Assembly (NCBI GenBank): GCA_964019415.1
Contig: OZ025875.1
Span: forward strand, 3,816,411 to 3,880,410
DNA length: 64,000 bases
Origin: Ianthella basta
Lineage: Eukaryota; Porifera; Demospongiae; Verongiida; Ianthellidae
Direction of reading: 5' to 3'
The notes beneath the pieces were generated by a model. It was not told where the DNA came from and searched no databases. It saw nothing but the letters and a program-made list of their open reading frames with translations. Below are positions 37,691 to 50,177 of the stretch, one piece after another (position 1 is the first letter of the stretch; every line of letters begins with the position of its first letter). The position numbers were made by a program, and so were the translations under genes.

Positions 37691-40507
37691 ATGGCGGACA
37701 CTGCGGCTGTGGCTGAGCCACGTGTTCTAAAGGATGAGGGAAACAAGTTGTTTAAGAGCGGTAAATTCGCAGAGGCAGCCGGTAAATACGCGGAGGCCAT
37801 TGATAAATGCACTACGGGGAGTGGTGGGCAGGACGAAATGGTGATCTTGCGGAGGAATAGGGCAGCTTGCTTCTTGAAAATGAAACAGTTTGATGAAGCC
37901 ATCGTAGACTGTTTAGGCGCGCTTGAAATATCACCAAGCGACGTAAAGTCGCTGTATCGCTTGGCACAGGCGCAAGAAGGACAGGATAAGTTCAAAGAAG
38001 CGTTGGGAACGCTCAAGAAGCTACTGACCATTGATCCAAAGAACTCTGAGGTCCAGCAATTTGCAGGTAGACTCACCACTAAGCTGAAGATGGAAATGGA
38101 GCGACTGTCCTCCACAGATGGCCTTGTGAGTGAGATGTCCACTGTTCTCACAAGCAAGAGCACGCCTAATGATAAGAGGATACAGGCTGCCAAAAACCTG
38201 GCTATCCTTAGTCGTGAGTCCGCTGGAGCTGAGCGAATACTGAGAGGAGAGGGTCTTACCCTTCTGCTGGGACTCTTAAGTGACACTAGTGTAGATGTGG
38301 TCACCCACAGCATTCAGACACTGGTTGGTGTTTGTCAGGAGAGCAAGCCGAGGAGTCTTGTAGTGATGAACCAGCTGCCTCTGGGTGAGCTCTCCTCCAT
38401 GGTAACCTCTCCTCCAAAGGAGGCAGTGGCCACTAGTGTCATTGAGCTCTTCAAGACCATGGTTCTTGCTGTCACAGAGGAGGCCAAACAGCAGAAGCCG
38501 TCCAGCTCCGTAACTGAGGACTTGTGCCTTGGTCCCAGTGAGATGTCGGTGATCATGCCCATAACAAATCTCCTTTGTGAGAAAGTTGTGAGTACGTCCG
38601 TGTCTGCCGAAACCCGAGATGCCATCCTGAATTACTTTGTGAAGACCACTGCCCGCCAGGACGTGAACAGAGTGTATTTGAAAGAGGGTGTGATTCTCAA
38701 GTTCCTACAGGTGGCTGCCAACACATGTGATATTAGCCGACCAACACAGCCCCTGCCAATTAGCATCAACACACGTCTCAATGTCTCAGTGTTCCTATCA
38801 GAGCTACACAAGTCTCTCCGCAGGTGGGTGAAGGCCGAAATGGCAGACTACCAGTCGCAATGCACTGCCTACATAGTGCCCCTTCTGCAGGAGCCAGACT
38901 CCGCCGCCCAGATCCGAGGAATGACAGCATTGTGTGCTCTATTACAGGGGGCAGTGGAGGTCGGGAATGCCATTTTCTCAGATGAAGTGGCACTTCAACA
39001 GATGGTACGTCTGGCCAAGTCTCACGATCCCCAGAGCCAGGTAATTGCGGCAGAAGCTCTTGCTCTGGCAGCCTCTGATAAGGACAGGTGTTCTACTATC
39101 ATGGCAGAGGGGCTCGGTATTTTGAAGGACTTGTATGATGCCAAGGATGATGGGATCCGTGTGCGAGCCCTGGTGGGCTTGTGCAAGCTGGGATCCACTG
39201 GTGGGTGGAATGTGAGTGCCCGAACACTGCCTTCCGGCTCCATGCTAGAATTGTTGCAAGCATGCCGTAAATTTCTGCTGAGTCCAGAGGAGGGAACCTT
39301 ACTGAAGAAGTGGTCTGTTGAGGGTATTGCATTCATCTCCATGGATGCTGAAGTGAAGGAAGCATTGATGAAGGACCAGGAGGCCATGAAGAATCTCTTT
39401 GCTTTGGCTGATATAAAAGATCAGGCCTTTCTTTTTGGCCTTGCATCCATTTTTGTGAACCTTACTAACAGCTATGACAAGCCGGAGAAATCAGAAGAGA
39501 TGGAGCAGCTGGAACAGCTGGGGAAGTATGCTGGGGAGCAACTTCCAAAGGAGCACGAATTCGATGGCGAGGAATTCTTAAAGAAGCGTATATCACTACT
39601 GATTGCTCAGGGTGTGATTCCTATTCTGGTGAAGATGAGTCAGTGGGACAGTGATCGTGTGCGTGAGCAAGTTGCTAGGGTACTACTTGCTTTTACTGCT
39701 GAGCCTGCCAACCGAGGGTTCATTGTGCAGCAGGGTGGGTCCAAATGCCTGGTCTCGCTGGCTTTGTCCTCCACCAGTACCGGCAAGCTCATTGCAGCGC
39801 AAGCACTGGCCAAGATTGGCATCACTGCTGACCCAAAGCTAGCATTTCCCGGCCAGAGGATGTTGGAGGTGGTGCGCCCCCTTTGTGCTCTTCTCAAATC
39901 AGAGAAGGGACTGCAACAGTTTGAGGGCCTGATGGCCCTTACGAACCTAGCATCTGTCAGTGATGAGGTGCGTGTTCGTATTGTGAAGGAGAAGGGGGTG
40001 CGTGACGTTGAGTCACTGATGTTTGAAGAGCACGAGTTGATTCGACGGGCAGCTACGGAGGCCATGTGCAACTTGGTCATGTGTGACCAAGTGGCAGAGC
40101 GCTTCTTGCATGACGATGTGGAGCGCGTCAAACTTATGACCCTCTTTTCTGGTGAGGAGGACGTCTTACTAGCAAAGGCAGCCTCGGGAACACTCTGCCA
40201 GCTCTCATCCGATGAACGCATCTGCAAGAAAATCATGGATGTCAAGCAAGCCATCGACATTTTCAAGGAGATGATTGCCTCAGACGATGAGGACCTCCGC
40301 TTCCGTGCTCTTTACATCCTAGCCAACATTGTTGAGGCTAGCAAAGAGCTTGCAGAGAGGATAATAGCTGATGACGATCTTATGACCATTTTCAACGGTT
40401 TTGTTCAAACTGATGTTGCTAGTGATAAGGTGAGGCAGTGTGCGCAGCGAGCACTGAGCACGGCAGTCCAGCACGGATTGATTCAACCAGCTACTTCGGC
40501 AAACTGA
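37691..40507 (+). CDS. UNC45A: UNC45 myosin/HSP90 co-chaperone
   Basis: One uninterrupted 938-codon exon, full length for the family (human UNC45A about 944). It begins with three TPR repeats (LKDEGNKLFKSGKFAEAAGK through the DPKNSEVQQ helix, residues about 10-125) that bind the HSP90/HSP70 C-terminal EEVD. A central armadillo region follows, then the UCS domain (about 530-930). UNC45 folds and stabilises myosin heads. Vertebrates have A (general) and B (muscle) copies; this single invertebrate gene corresponds to both. It shares a 66-bp divergent promoter with RBM41, and AATAAA lies 6 bp after the stop. The absence of introns stands out, as metazoan UNC45 genes normally have many. Confidence 0.96.
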   Translation: MADTAAVAEPRVLKDEGNKLFKSGKFAEAAGKYAEAIDKCTTGSGGQDEMVILRRNRAACFLKMKQFDEAIVDCLGALEISPSDVKSLYRLAQAQEGQDKFKEALGTLKKLLTIDPKNSEVQQFAGRLTTKLKMEMERLSSTDGLVSEMSTVLTSKSTPNDKRIQAAKNLAILSRESAGAERILRGEGLTLLLGLLSDTSVDVVTHSIQTLVGVCQESKPRSLVVMNQLPLGELSSMVTSPPKEAVATSVIELFKTMVLAVTEEAKQQKPSSSVTEDLCLGPSEMSVIMPITNLLCEKVVSTSVSAETRDAILNYFVKTTARQDVNRVYLKEGVILKFLQVAANTCDISRPTQPLPISINTRLNVSVFLSELHKSLRRWVKAEMADYQSQCTAYIVPLLQEPDSAAQIRGMTALCALLQGAVEVGNAIFSDEVALQQMVRLAKSHDPQSQVIAAEALALAASDKDRCSTIMAEGLGILKDLYDAKDDGIRVRALVGLCKLGSTGGWNVSARTLPSGSMLELLQACRKFLLSPEEGTLLKKWSVEGIAFISMDAEVKEALMKDQEAMKNLFALADIKDQAFLFGLASIFVNLTNSYDKPEKSEEMEQLEQLGKYAGEQLPKEHEFDGEEFLKKRISLLIAQGVIPILVKMSQWDSDRVREQVARVLLAFTAEPANRGFIVQQGGSKCLVSLALSSTSTGKLIAAQALAKIGITADPKLAFPGQRMLEVVRPLCALLKSEKGLQQFEGLMALTNLASVSDEVRVRIVKEKGVRDVESLMFEEHELIRRAATEAMCNLVMCDQVAERFLHDDVERVKLMTLFSGEEDVLLAKAASGTLCQLSSDERICKKIMDVKQAIDIFKEMIASDDEDLRFRALYILANIVEASKELAERIIADDDLMTIFNGFVQTDVASDKVRQCAQRALSTAVQHGLIQPATSAN

Positions 40508-40512
40508 TCTTG

Positions 40513-40518
40513 AATAAA
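40513..40518 (+). terminator. polyadenylation signal of UNC45
   Basis: AATAAA starts 6 bp after the TGA stop, implying a very short 3' UTR. Confidence 0.6.
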
Positions 40519-41239
40519 AATGTGCATGCATGGGTTTAAACTTTATAAACAATAATTTAAACAATTATTGTAGAACTATACCTTTGGTTAAATGGCTTAT
40601 ATTTCATGTGTAGGCTATTTGTATTGTTATACTGCCTATGCTTATCTTCCGACAATACATGCATGATAATTTTTATAATCATATGAAATATAATTCTGGA
40701 TGAAGTTGGTGAGTGCATGACTTATTTAATTGTATATAATATTGTTATGAAGATTGCTCTATATACAGCCAGGGTATCTTCTAATTATATAACTGTGAAT
40801 GCAGGATCCCACTGAGTCCCATGCATGCATGGCCACGTACATATGCAGCCCAATGATGTTATAAGTAATGTATTATTTATGTATATACAAGGAATAATAT
40901 GAAAACATTAAATTATGTCCATTATTTGTGTGTAATATATAATAATTAAATACGTATGCACAGGTTTGCATGCACACGAGTCATTCAACAATGTATACAA
41001 TAACCGCCCTCGTTTACAACAAATCAACACACAGCTAGCACGGCACAGCCCTGCATGCTAAGATTAAGCCCTTCATTGTTGTTAAATTGTTACAATAATA
41101 TTAGTATACGTATACATATAATGGGAGACATAATTATGTAAGTATATGTACTGTAAACAGATATGGAAACTATGAAAAGGGCCACTCGCACATGAGCAAG
41201 TAGCAGTCATGTCCATCTGCTGACTGGAGTAATGCCGAC
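40519..41239. other. tail-to-tail intergenic region UNC45 / STIM
   Basis: About 720 bp, very AT-rich, with TGCATGCATG-type motifs. No gene or mobile element was recognised. Confidence 0.6.
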
Positions 41240-44200
41240 TCACTGGAGATCTGAGGCGCTGCCAAGTTTCCACCCTCTGCCCACTTTAGGGCTGTGTGAG
41301 AAGTTACTGTTTGCTCCACTCCCATTTGGAAGCTCTGAATTACTTCGACTTGGAACTGGGGATGCCTCAATAATGGGGGGAAGCTCTTCTTGTTCAACCC
41401 TCTCTGATTTAGCCAGCATTAGTTTCTTTGTACTTAAACCTGCAAGCTTCGATGGCAGCTCCTGCAAGTTTGGTGCGGACGAACGGCGCCAGGCCAAGTC
41501 AGCGGCTTCATCTGACTCAGTTGGGTGTAGTGGGAGAGAGGCCTGTGAAGACAGTACATCATGTGCAGCTGAGTCCATTAGTGACCCATCCAACTTGTAG
41601 CGAGTTTGGTAAGTTTGTTTGAAATAGGTAAAATCCACCTCGGGTGATCTAGAGTGAAAGGAGTCCCCTCCTATGCTCCACTCAGTCTGGGCGGATTCCT
41701 GTGATGAATTGGTGGCCTTAGTGCTTTCAATGGAGGGAGGACGACTGTAGCCAGGTTTGCTGGCAGCAGCCCCTCGTCCAGGCCTCCTTCTGATGCTAGG
41801 GGGAGTGCCCATGACACTGGTTCGATCCTGAGACACTTTAAGCCTGTCCCCCGAGAGGCTATCAGATTCTCCATTCTGCTTGGCACCCACCCCTGATATT
41901 GGCAGGCTGCTAAAGTACTCAATGCTCCTCCACCTCTCGTTGAATTCCTCCAGCCCTTCCGTGACCTCCTTGAGCGTAATTCTAAGAGGTGCAGAGAGGA
42001 AGGGGCGTAGACTCACATGCAACTAGCAGTAATAATGATAGTATTGGCTATGCCAACATACGTACAGCATATGTATGAGCTTCACAAGTACGTAGATGTA
42101 CATACGTATGTATCTACAAACAATCTATTGCATATGACTCAATGGATAGGCGAGGGAGGGCAAGTATGTAGCCACACCGCTAGCTTGAGTTGGCTTGGTG
42201 GTTGAAACTCCATGTTATAGCACAGGTCCCAGGTTCGATACTGGTGGTGTGGTACGTAAGTTCCCTATACACTAATTTGCCTGTCCACTGAGTCATGATT
42301 TACAATAGTTGTGCACAGGAAGGGGACAATTGTGTCATTAATCATATCCACTGCTTGCTAAAATGGCTGCCTGACAGCCTACATCTATGTATGTACACTC
42401 ACATGGCACAGTTGATCTTGTGATCTGTGTCTTGGAGGGCTGTGCTGTTGACAGCACGCAAGGAGCTCAAGAAGGACTTCTTGCGATGGAGCTTCTCACA
42501 CTACAGGGGGTAACAGGGTTGACACACATCCAGCTACAGGAGGGTGCCGTCCCAATGGCGTGTGATCATGTGTGTCAGTGCAGGTGGGCGGTGCAACATT
42601 TACTATATGCCAAGGAACCTAATATACGTATGTACAGCCATACCCAGTGTAATCTGTGGAGTTTACGGTGTCAAGACAAGGGTGTATATACTAATTCACA
42701 ACAAAAGCAGGAACAAACTTTCAATTTAGAGTTACAATTGCAATTGTGTAAGCACACGGAGAAATAGGGTTGGAAGAGAGACTGTAGTCTTTGGCTGTTT
42801 GCAAAACACACCCAGCTCTCTGCACAAAACTCCAAGACAGCTTCCTATCTTACTCCATTTCATCAACACAGGCAAACGCTTGCCTTGCTCTTTCTCACCC
42901 TCACGCTCATCTCCCCCTCTCCATTACCCCCCATCTCTCCCCTTCATCGCCCCATTTCTCCCTTTCTCCTATCTCCCTATCATTCCCACCTCAGTCCGTG
43001 CTACGTTTAACTCCTTCTCAGTGTTTCGCTTCTTCTCCTCCCAGTGTAACTTCTCCATCCGGTATGTCTGCTGGAGCAGCATGTAGTAGTGGTCTGGGAT
43101 GGTCTGAAGTGCTTCTACCTCACCCTCCAACTCCTGTTTCATTAGGAGGAGCTATGGATACAGCAAGTAAAGTACACAACACATGTACGTATACACCTTT
43201 ATGTATGCATCCTTCAAAGAGTACAGCAGAAGGAGAATCAAGTTCACAAATGCAACTTTAACATTGCTGGGAGTGTACACCAAAATTCATGGCAGTTCAA
43301 GTCTTGTACTAATGTATACACACTTACATACTGTACGTAGCAGCCTATAAGGTATATAATGGTGTATACCTGTAATTACAGAGGAACCTGTCTAAGATGG
43401 CCACTGTGTTAGGAAGCCACCTTTCTAAAACAGCCAGCCTCCTAGGTCTCAAATAGCACTAAAACATTGCAATCTACCTCGGTGGGGCAGCCACCTCTCT
43501 ATAAAGGTCAGTTAGAACTCGCCCACAGGTGGCTGCGTTACCAACAGAGCTTATGGCTATGACTGTGCACAATTGAAATTGCTCCTCAGTGCACCCTGGC
43601 TAGTCTGCATGTACTGTACCAAAGTTTTTGTCTGTCATTAATACAGCAAAGTCCACTAAGTATGTATACACTCACACCATAGGAGGCCATTTGGGCTCAA
43701 ATCCTTTTAACATGTCTGTAAATGACTTCATTGTGGCACACAGAGTACATAATCCTATATAGGATTTGTCAGACATGCAAACCACTACTCGGACTGTCAT
43801 TTATGACTAGAGATCTCTCATTTACATACATAGGTATGTACGGGTGATTAGAGAACCAATATCCAATAAGCTTTACAAATAGCTGTGTGCAGTTGTCATG
43901 CCAAATTTGGACCCCCCCATAATTAGCCCCCCCGCAGAACCAAAACAGCAACCGAAATGGTTCCCTTTCTGCTAAATCACCAGCACCAGCGCAGACTGAC
44001 GGTCAGATTCGTTGTGTATTTGTACCCTGACGTCTTTCCCAAGTTGGGACGCATTCTCAATCCAGAATAACATGTTTTGTTCGATGAAAAGGCAATTTCG
44101 CTCATTAGATGGATGCTTTGGTTCGATTTATAGGCGATTTCGTTCGATGAGTGGACGATTTTGTTCAATGAATAGATGATTTCAGCTGACATGTCTTTGC

Positions 44201-47200
44201 TGAGCGCTCAAGATCTACCACAATAACCAATATCGTGAGACGAAAGGAACTTTGTCACTACGACGGAACCATTATGGCAGCCATTTTCTGCCATTTTTGG
44301 CCCGGCGGAACCATTTCGGTAGGGGGAACTTTTACGTCATGACACAGTCTGTATATGCTACACCACCACCATCTCTGCTTCCACTCCACTCACTGTCTCC
44401 ACTTCTGCCCTTAAGATATCCATAGACATATAGGTTGCAGGAGTGCTCTGACTGCGCATTGGGGCCATGTGGGTGGCACCATCGTTGTCATCCATTGCCA
44501 GACCTTTGCCTGTGGCAACGGGAGACTTGGCTCTTGGAGATATGTCAGGCTCGCTTCTGCAGAAGAAACAGAAAACACCAATTTGGCACTCCTACATGTA
44601 TGTGACACATGATAATTATGCAACGCTCTTGTGACTACCACACATGTCATGACACCCTTGTGACAACAGTGACACAACCACATGATAGCCTGTGACTACC
44701 ATGTTACAACCACATGACAACTTTGTGACAAATATGTCACAACCACACAATTGCCTTATGATAACTGTGTTACAACCACATGACAATCTTGTGACTACCA
44801 TGTAAAACCCAAATGACACTCTTGTGACAACCATAGAGCAACTTGTGTGTGACAGGGCTAATGGTTTTGACCTACGTACTCCAGTTTGGCTTGTAGCTGC
44901 AGCAGCTCCTCTTCTGCTTTCTTCATGTTAAGTAACATGTGGTCCATCTGTCTCTCGGCTGCTTTCTTCTGTTGACAGGACCACCACAGCCCCAGGGCAC
45001 AGGTCAGAGCAAAACTGACTAGGATGACGTCCAGTACCCAGTTACGAGGGAGTTCTGTAAGGAGACGGTGAGGGGGAGGAGAAGGATGGGGTGAGGAGGG
45101 CCAGAACGGAGACTGGGAAGTGGATACAGAAGAAGCAAAGGGCTGAAGGGAGGGGCACAAGTGAAATGCCTATCTATACGTAGTGTGTGATTCATGGAAA
45201 ACAGAACAAACACTACTACTACATGTACATCTTGTCCAATCTGTGAAGTCCATTTTCACAGTTCAAAGGAACATAGTTACATAGAGTGAATCACACCCAA
45301 ACACCCAAATGGCCCCCACACACTGCATCATTGATACATTTGGTACTTTTCGCCATGCAGATGGATTGAGCCACAATACAGATACGTGAACAAGAAGTCT
45401 GAAAATGGCTGCCAATGGTGACCCTCACGTGTGGGTGGGCCAAACAGGACAAGGTCCATGGCTCGGAGTTGCAACTTCTTTCTGTCTGTACTGCTGGTGA
45501 CCTTCAGCTGGTCCTGGAGGAAGGAGCCGGTGTTCATGGCTATCCTGAGGCGGGCAGAGGGTAAGAGGAAAGGGAAGAGGAAGGGGAGGGGAGAGAAGGG
45601 GGGGGGGGGGAGGATGAACAGAGGAAGAGAGACAATGGAAGTTACATATGTACGTACAGTACATACGTAGATACAGGAGATGTCAGGAAAGACATGTTGG
45701 CCACTTACTGTGCATGTACCGTAAACACACATACAGTACAACACACACACACACACACGCACACACACGCACACACACACACGCACACGCACACACACAC
45801 ACACACGCACACACACCAAAGGGCTAACTAAAGTCTATGAGCAGTGAAGATACGTATGAGCATGCACACACTCAACAGCCATGTACACAGTGTCACGCTC
45901 GCACACATAAAGCATACAAAAGCACTATCTGTACATATGTACTTTGGTAGTGCCGTCCCATTGACGCCTATAGCCGAGAAGCCCTCCTCGTACTGTGGGA
46001 GATGGACTGTGTGAATCAGCCAGTGCACTACTTCAGTGGTGGACCAGTTGTAGACCTCACTGTGGTGCCATCGCTGCCAGAGATCGTTCACAGTCACGTG
46101 AGCATTGCCACGATGTAGTTGGGCACCTTTTGATGCACTGAGGGAACGCTGGTTCAACTCTTCCCTGATAAACTACATAAACAAGAAAAGGAGGGAATGT
46201 TAGGGGAGGGGAGGGGAAGGGAAGGGAGGGGAGGGGAGGGGAGGGGAGGGGAGGCAACATACGTGTGTACACATGTACATACGTAGCTTCCCAAGTGTGT
46301 CTTTGAAATGTGCTAAACATGTGCAAAGAAATACTGAAACAAGATAAATTCCAACCCTAAATGACTAGAAATACTTGTATGTACTGCAAATTGCTGCGCA
46401 TGTCCTTTGCTCCAAATTATTCAACAATGTTACATATGTTTGCATGTACAACTCCTCCCCCCCCCCCCCCCACACACACACACACCTCTTCTGATTCTTT
46501 AATCTCCACTTCCCCATCCTCATCATCATCCAGGTGTTTGTGGAGTTTTCTCAACGCTTCAAAATCACTGAAACAGTCTGTGCAGGTGTGACGAAAACAG
46601 AGCAATCAACTCAGATGCACTACACCGCTCTGTCATGTGGTAGACACAGTACTACTAAAACAGAGAAATGGAAATGAAGTAATGACTTCACAGCCACATG
46701 AGCCCAAAGGATAACTTCACACACTAACCGTTTGCACGCGACACTGCTGCCTATACCATACAGTCAGGTGTGCAGTATACTGCAGCTCCATTTACTGTAC
46801 AAGACACTAGCCCTTATTACAATATACCAGCCCTATTTATAAGGGGCTGGGGCGAATGATGGTTCTACCACTCAATGTACATGTATGTACGTATGCATGT
46901 CTTGTCATGCATGTATGTAGTACAGTGGGACCTGTTTAAGACAGCCACCTGTGGGCCGGTTCTAACCGATCTTCATAGAGAGGTGGCTGCTCTACAGAGG
47001 TGGATTGCAATGCTCTAGTGCTATTCGTGGCCAGGGAGGCTGGCTGTTTTAGAGAGGAGGCTGCTTAACGCAGTGACCATCTTAGACAGGTTCCACTGTA
47101 GCCCCACAACGAACACACACGAAACCTATGAAGTATGTCTAATTGTTACAACATGCTATGCATACCCACTACATACTTAGGTGGGAGTCTCCATTGTGTA

Positions 47201-50143
47201 GTGGTAGGTGACAACGGTACATTGCTGTTCCTACACGTACACATATCACAACCACACACTCTCCCAACTGTTCAGTACATAATTTGTAGCAATTGAGAAG
47301 TTTGTAACTGAATACAGTGACAAATGACATACAAACATCTCATGAAGCCATGCAAAGCTACACGGGTGCATTATACTGTTATAATGCTAAGTTAGTGCTG
47401 TTAGGGGCCAGGGAGGCTAAACTGTTTTAGAGAGGCGGCTGCATTTACGTACACAGGGACCATCCAAGACTGGTACTACATTGGAGACATGACATCCACT
47501 CAGTAATGACAACAATGCACCCACAAACACACACACACACACTAAAGACCTCACACTAACGAACTGGCCACGGCAACCTTCAATCAGGGGCGTAGGAACA
47601 CTTTCAAAACTAGGGGGGCCGAAGATAGCAGGTACACCAGAGGTAGATTTTTTGAGGCTAATTAAATTTAGTAGGGAAATGAGAGTGCGAACCTCACGAG
47701 CTCAGTTACAGATCTGCATACTCCTCTATTATATAGTAATTTACATTTCATTAACAGCTATGATGCCAAAAGCAATGCCACCTGTTGTTTGCATTGCTTT
47801 TTCTTCTCTTTGCTGGCTTTTCCAGAAAACTTAGGAGAGATTGCTGAGACAAACAAATATTATAGCGCGGTAGGATATTATATTCATACTAGCAGAGTGG
47901 CCCGCCTTCGGCGAGCTACGGCATCCAATGCCTGTACCCCGATGCTCTCAGCAACCATGTTACTGCTACAGCTAAAAAATAATGATTATCGGTTTAAATT
48001 CGAACGTAGGACGACAGCAAATCAACTGGTAAAAAACGGAAATCGGTAACAATAATTAGAAAATGGCCGTCGTCCGCGAAGGAAAAAGCGGAAATGGACG
48101 GATAACTCTCTGTCAACCGCAAGACGAGCGATGTCAACCCCGCTATAACCTGACCCCCGATGCCCCCAGCAACCACAGCGAGTTTGAGGGCGACGGAGCA
48201 AGAAACGCGCGCGCGTATCGCGAACACACACTCACACACAGACACGGTCGGCTCTATATATATTAGATTCAGGTAATGTGTCAATTGCGCAATCAATAAA
48301 ATGGCTTCCAAGCAAGCCACTAAACCAGAATTTTGAACAACAGGTTTTGTTGGATATAGATCCGAACGAAAATGCTGCGGACTCTTTCTGTATACTTTGG
48401 TGAGAGGGCCTGAGCATTTGCTAGCATTTACTAATCAAAGATTGCAGAGGTGAGACAGGGCTAAACATCTATGGGGGCCTGGTCCCCCCCTTGTGAATTC
48501 TGGGGGGGCCATGGCCCCCACGGTTCCTACGCCTATGTTCAATTAATGAGCACACTAAATCACTTCCCACCACGAGCAGATTATTCCTGACTACACTATC
48601 TGCACACTCACTACAAGTGGCCCTGCAAGGAGCTGCCATATGTCAACTTCCTTTCCCACATCCATAGAATTGTACTACACCATCCTTTCTCTGTCACAAT
48701 GTGACCTTCTTGACCAATAATGACCTCTCTGCCCAACCCATAGGAGGACAGCGCATGAAAGGAAGGGCCATCACATTACATACCAGAAGAAGGGAACCTA
48801 CCTACACAATAAATCCCCACCACGTACAAGAATGGTTCATTAGTTCATTTCCCTTGTAGGGACACTCCTTAACAGGCTAGTTAGTAGTTGGTTGTATGTG
48901 TACATACCGTACTTCCCCCCCTCTCCCCCTCTCCCTCCCCAGCGTGTAGAGTACTCTGCCTGGTACATGTACATGGTGTTCTCCCCAGAAATTTAGTCAG
49001 GCATAGGGGTAGGGTGTGGCTTGAGGTGATATCAAAGGATATTAGTCACACCCACTACCACATCAAAGAGATTTGCATAGAGAAGGCATAGGGGGGCCCA
49101 TTCTGATCGGCCCTGGGGAGAACACTGGTACACATAGTACCATATTAAGGTGATACTGCCTTATTAGGGAGGTGTCCTGAATTCAGGGTCCCACTGCACC
49201 CCTGCGCACTACATTGGAATTCAGCAAGCAGTGAAATTCATGGAACTGAGTTTCTATACAGTTTGAGTGTACGTATCCGAAGGTATGCAGCTACGTACAT
49301 AGCTCACACACTGAAGGGAGGGTATGCGCACAGGCACTCAAGCTGAGTACACGCCACAAGAGTGCAGTGCAGCTGGTGAAACTGCTAACCGAACATATGT
49401 ATTTAAGCATAGCGACTATTAGCCCATGCAATTCAGTGAGGGAACTCACACATGCTTCATAAAATGTTGTGCAATTGTCGGACATTTGCATAATGTTTGA
49501 TATTGTGATACACTGCGAGGGCAATTTTCACTATAGCACTGTACAGGTTCACAGATAGGCAGGATGGTTCAATAGTCACTTTAGTCTCTGACCTCAGTCA
49601 CTACCTCATCATTCCGAGGCACAATAGACACTTAAGACACGCCCGGCGGAACCACCCAGGCTGCCCAGGCCATGGCCTGGCCAGATTTTAGGTCTGCCCA
49701 TGCTTTTCAATAGCCAAGTTACTTCCTGTCCTGTGCAAGTGGCCATCTAGGTAATATTGTTTTGACTTGGCCTGACCACCTTTAAAGTGCTTCCTCCTGA
49801 AAGGCCTGTAAGAACATTGCTTTAGTTAACTATATGCACACACAGTATTGGTGCACACAGCGTATAAGTAGTCTCACTTCCAGTCCACCTTTCTCTGTGC
49901 ACATATTGTGCATTCGTGGAGAAATTTCCACGTGCGATTGCACAATAATAGGGGCTGGCGTGTGAGACTAGTGTGCTGGCACCAACAGTGCAACGTAACC
50001 AAATCACCTTTGCTGGCTTCCCCTCAAAGGGGCCCGACTATGGGCTACTGCGTATGTACACACAGTGTGTACTCTGTGGACGCACCACACCAAGCAATGC
50101 ATGCACCATCACACTCTTCATCCATTACAAATCATATCATAGA

Positions 50144-50177
<34 letters not shown>

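Noticed and set aside
38335-40266. Long minus-strand open frames of 70-210 codons
   Set aside because: Antisense shadows of the UNC45 exon; no independent homology.
44616-44834. VVTRLSCGCN repeat frame
   Set aside because: Comes from the degenerate minisatellite in STIM intron 5, with no matching protein family.
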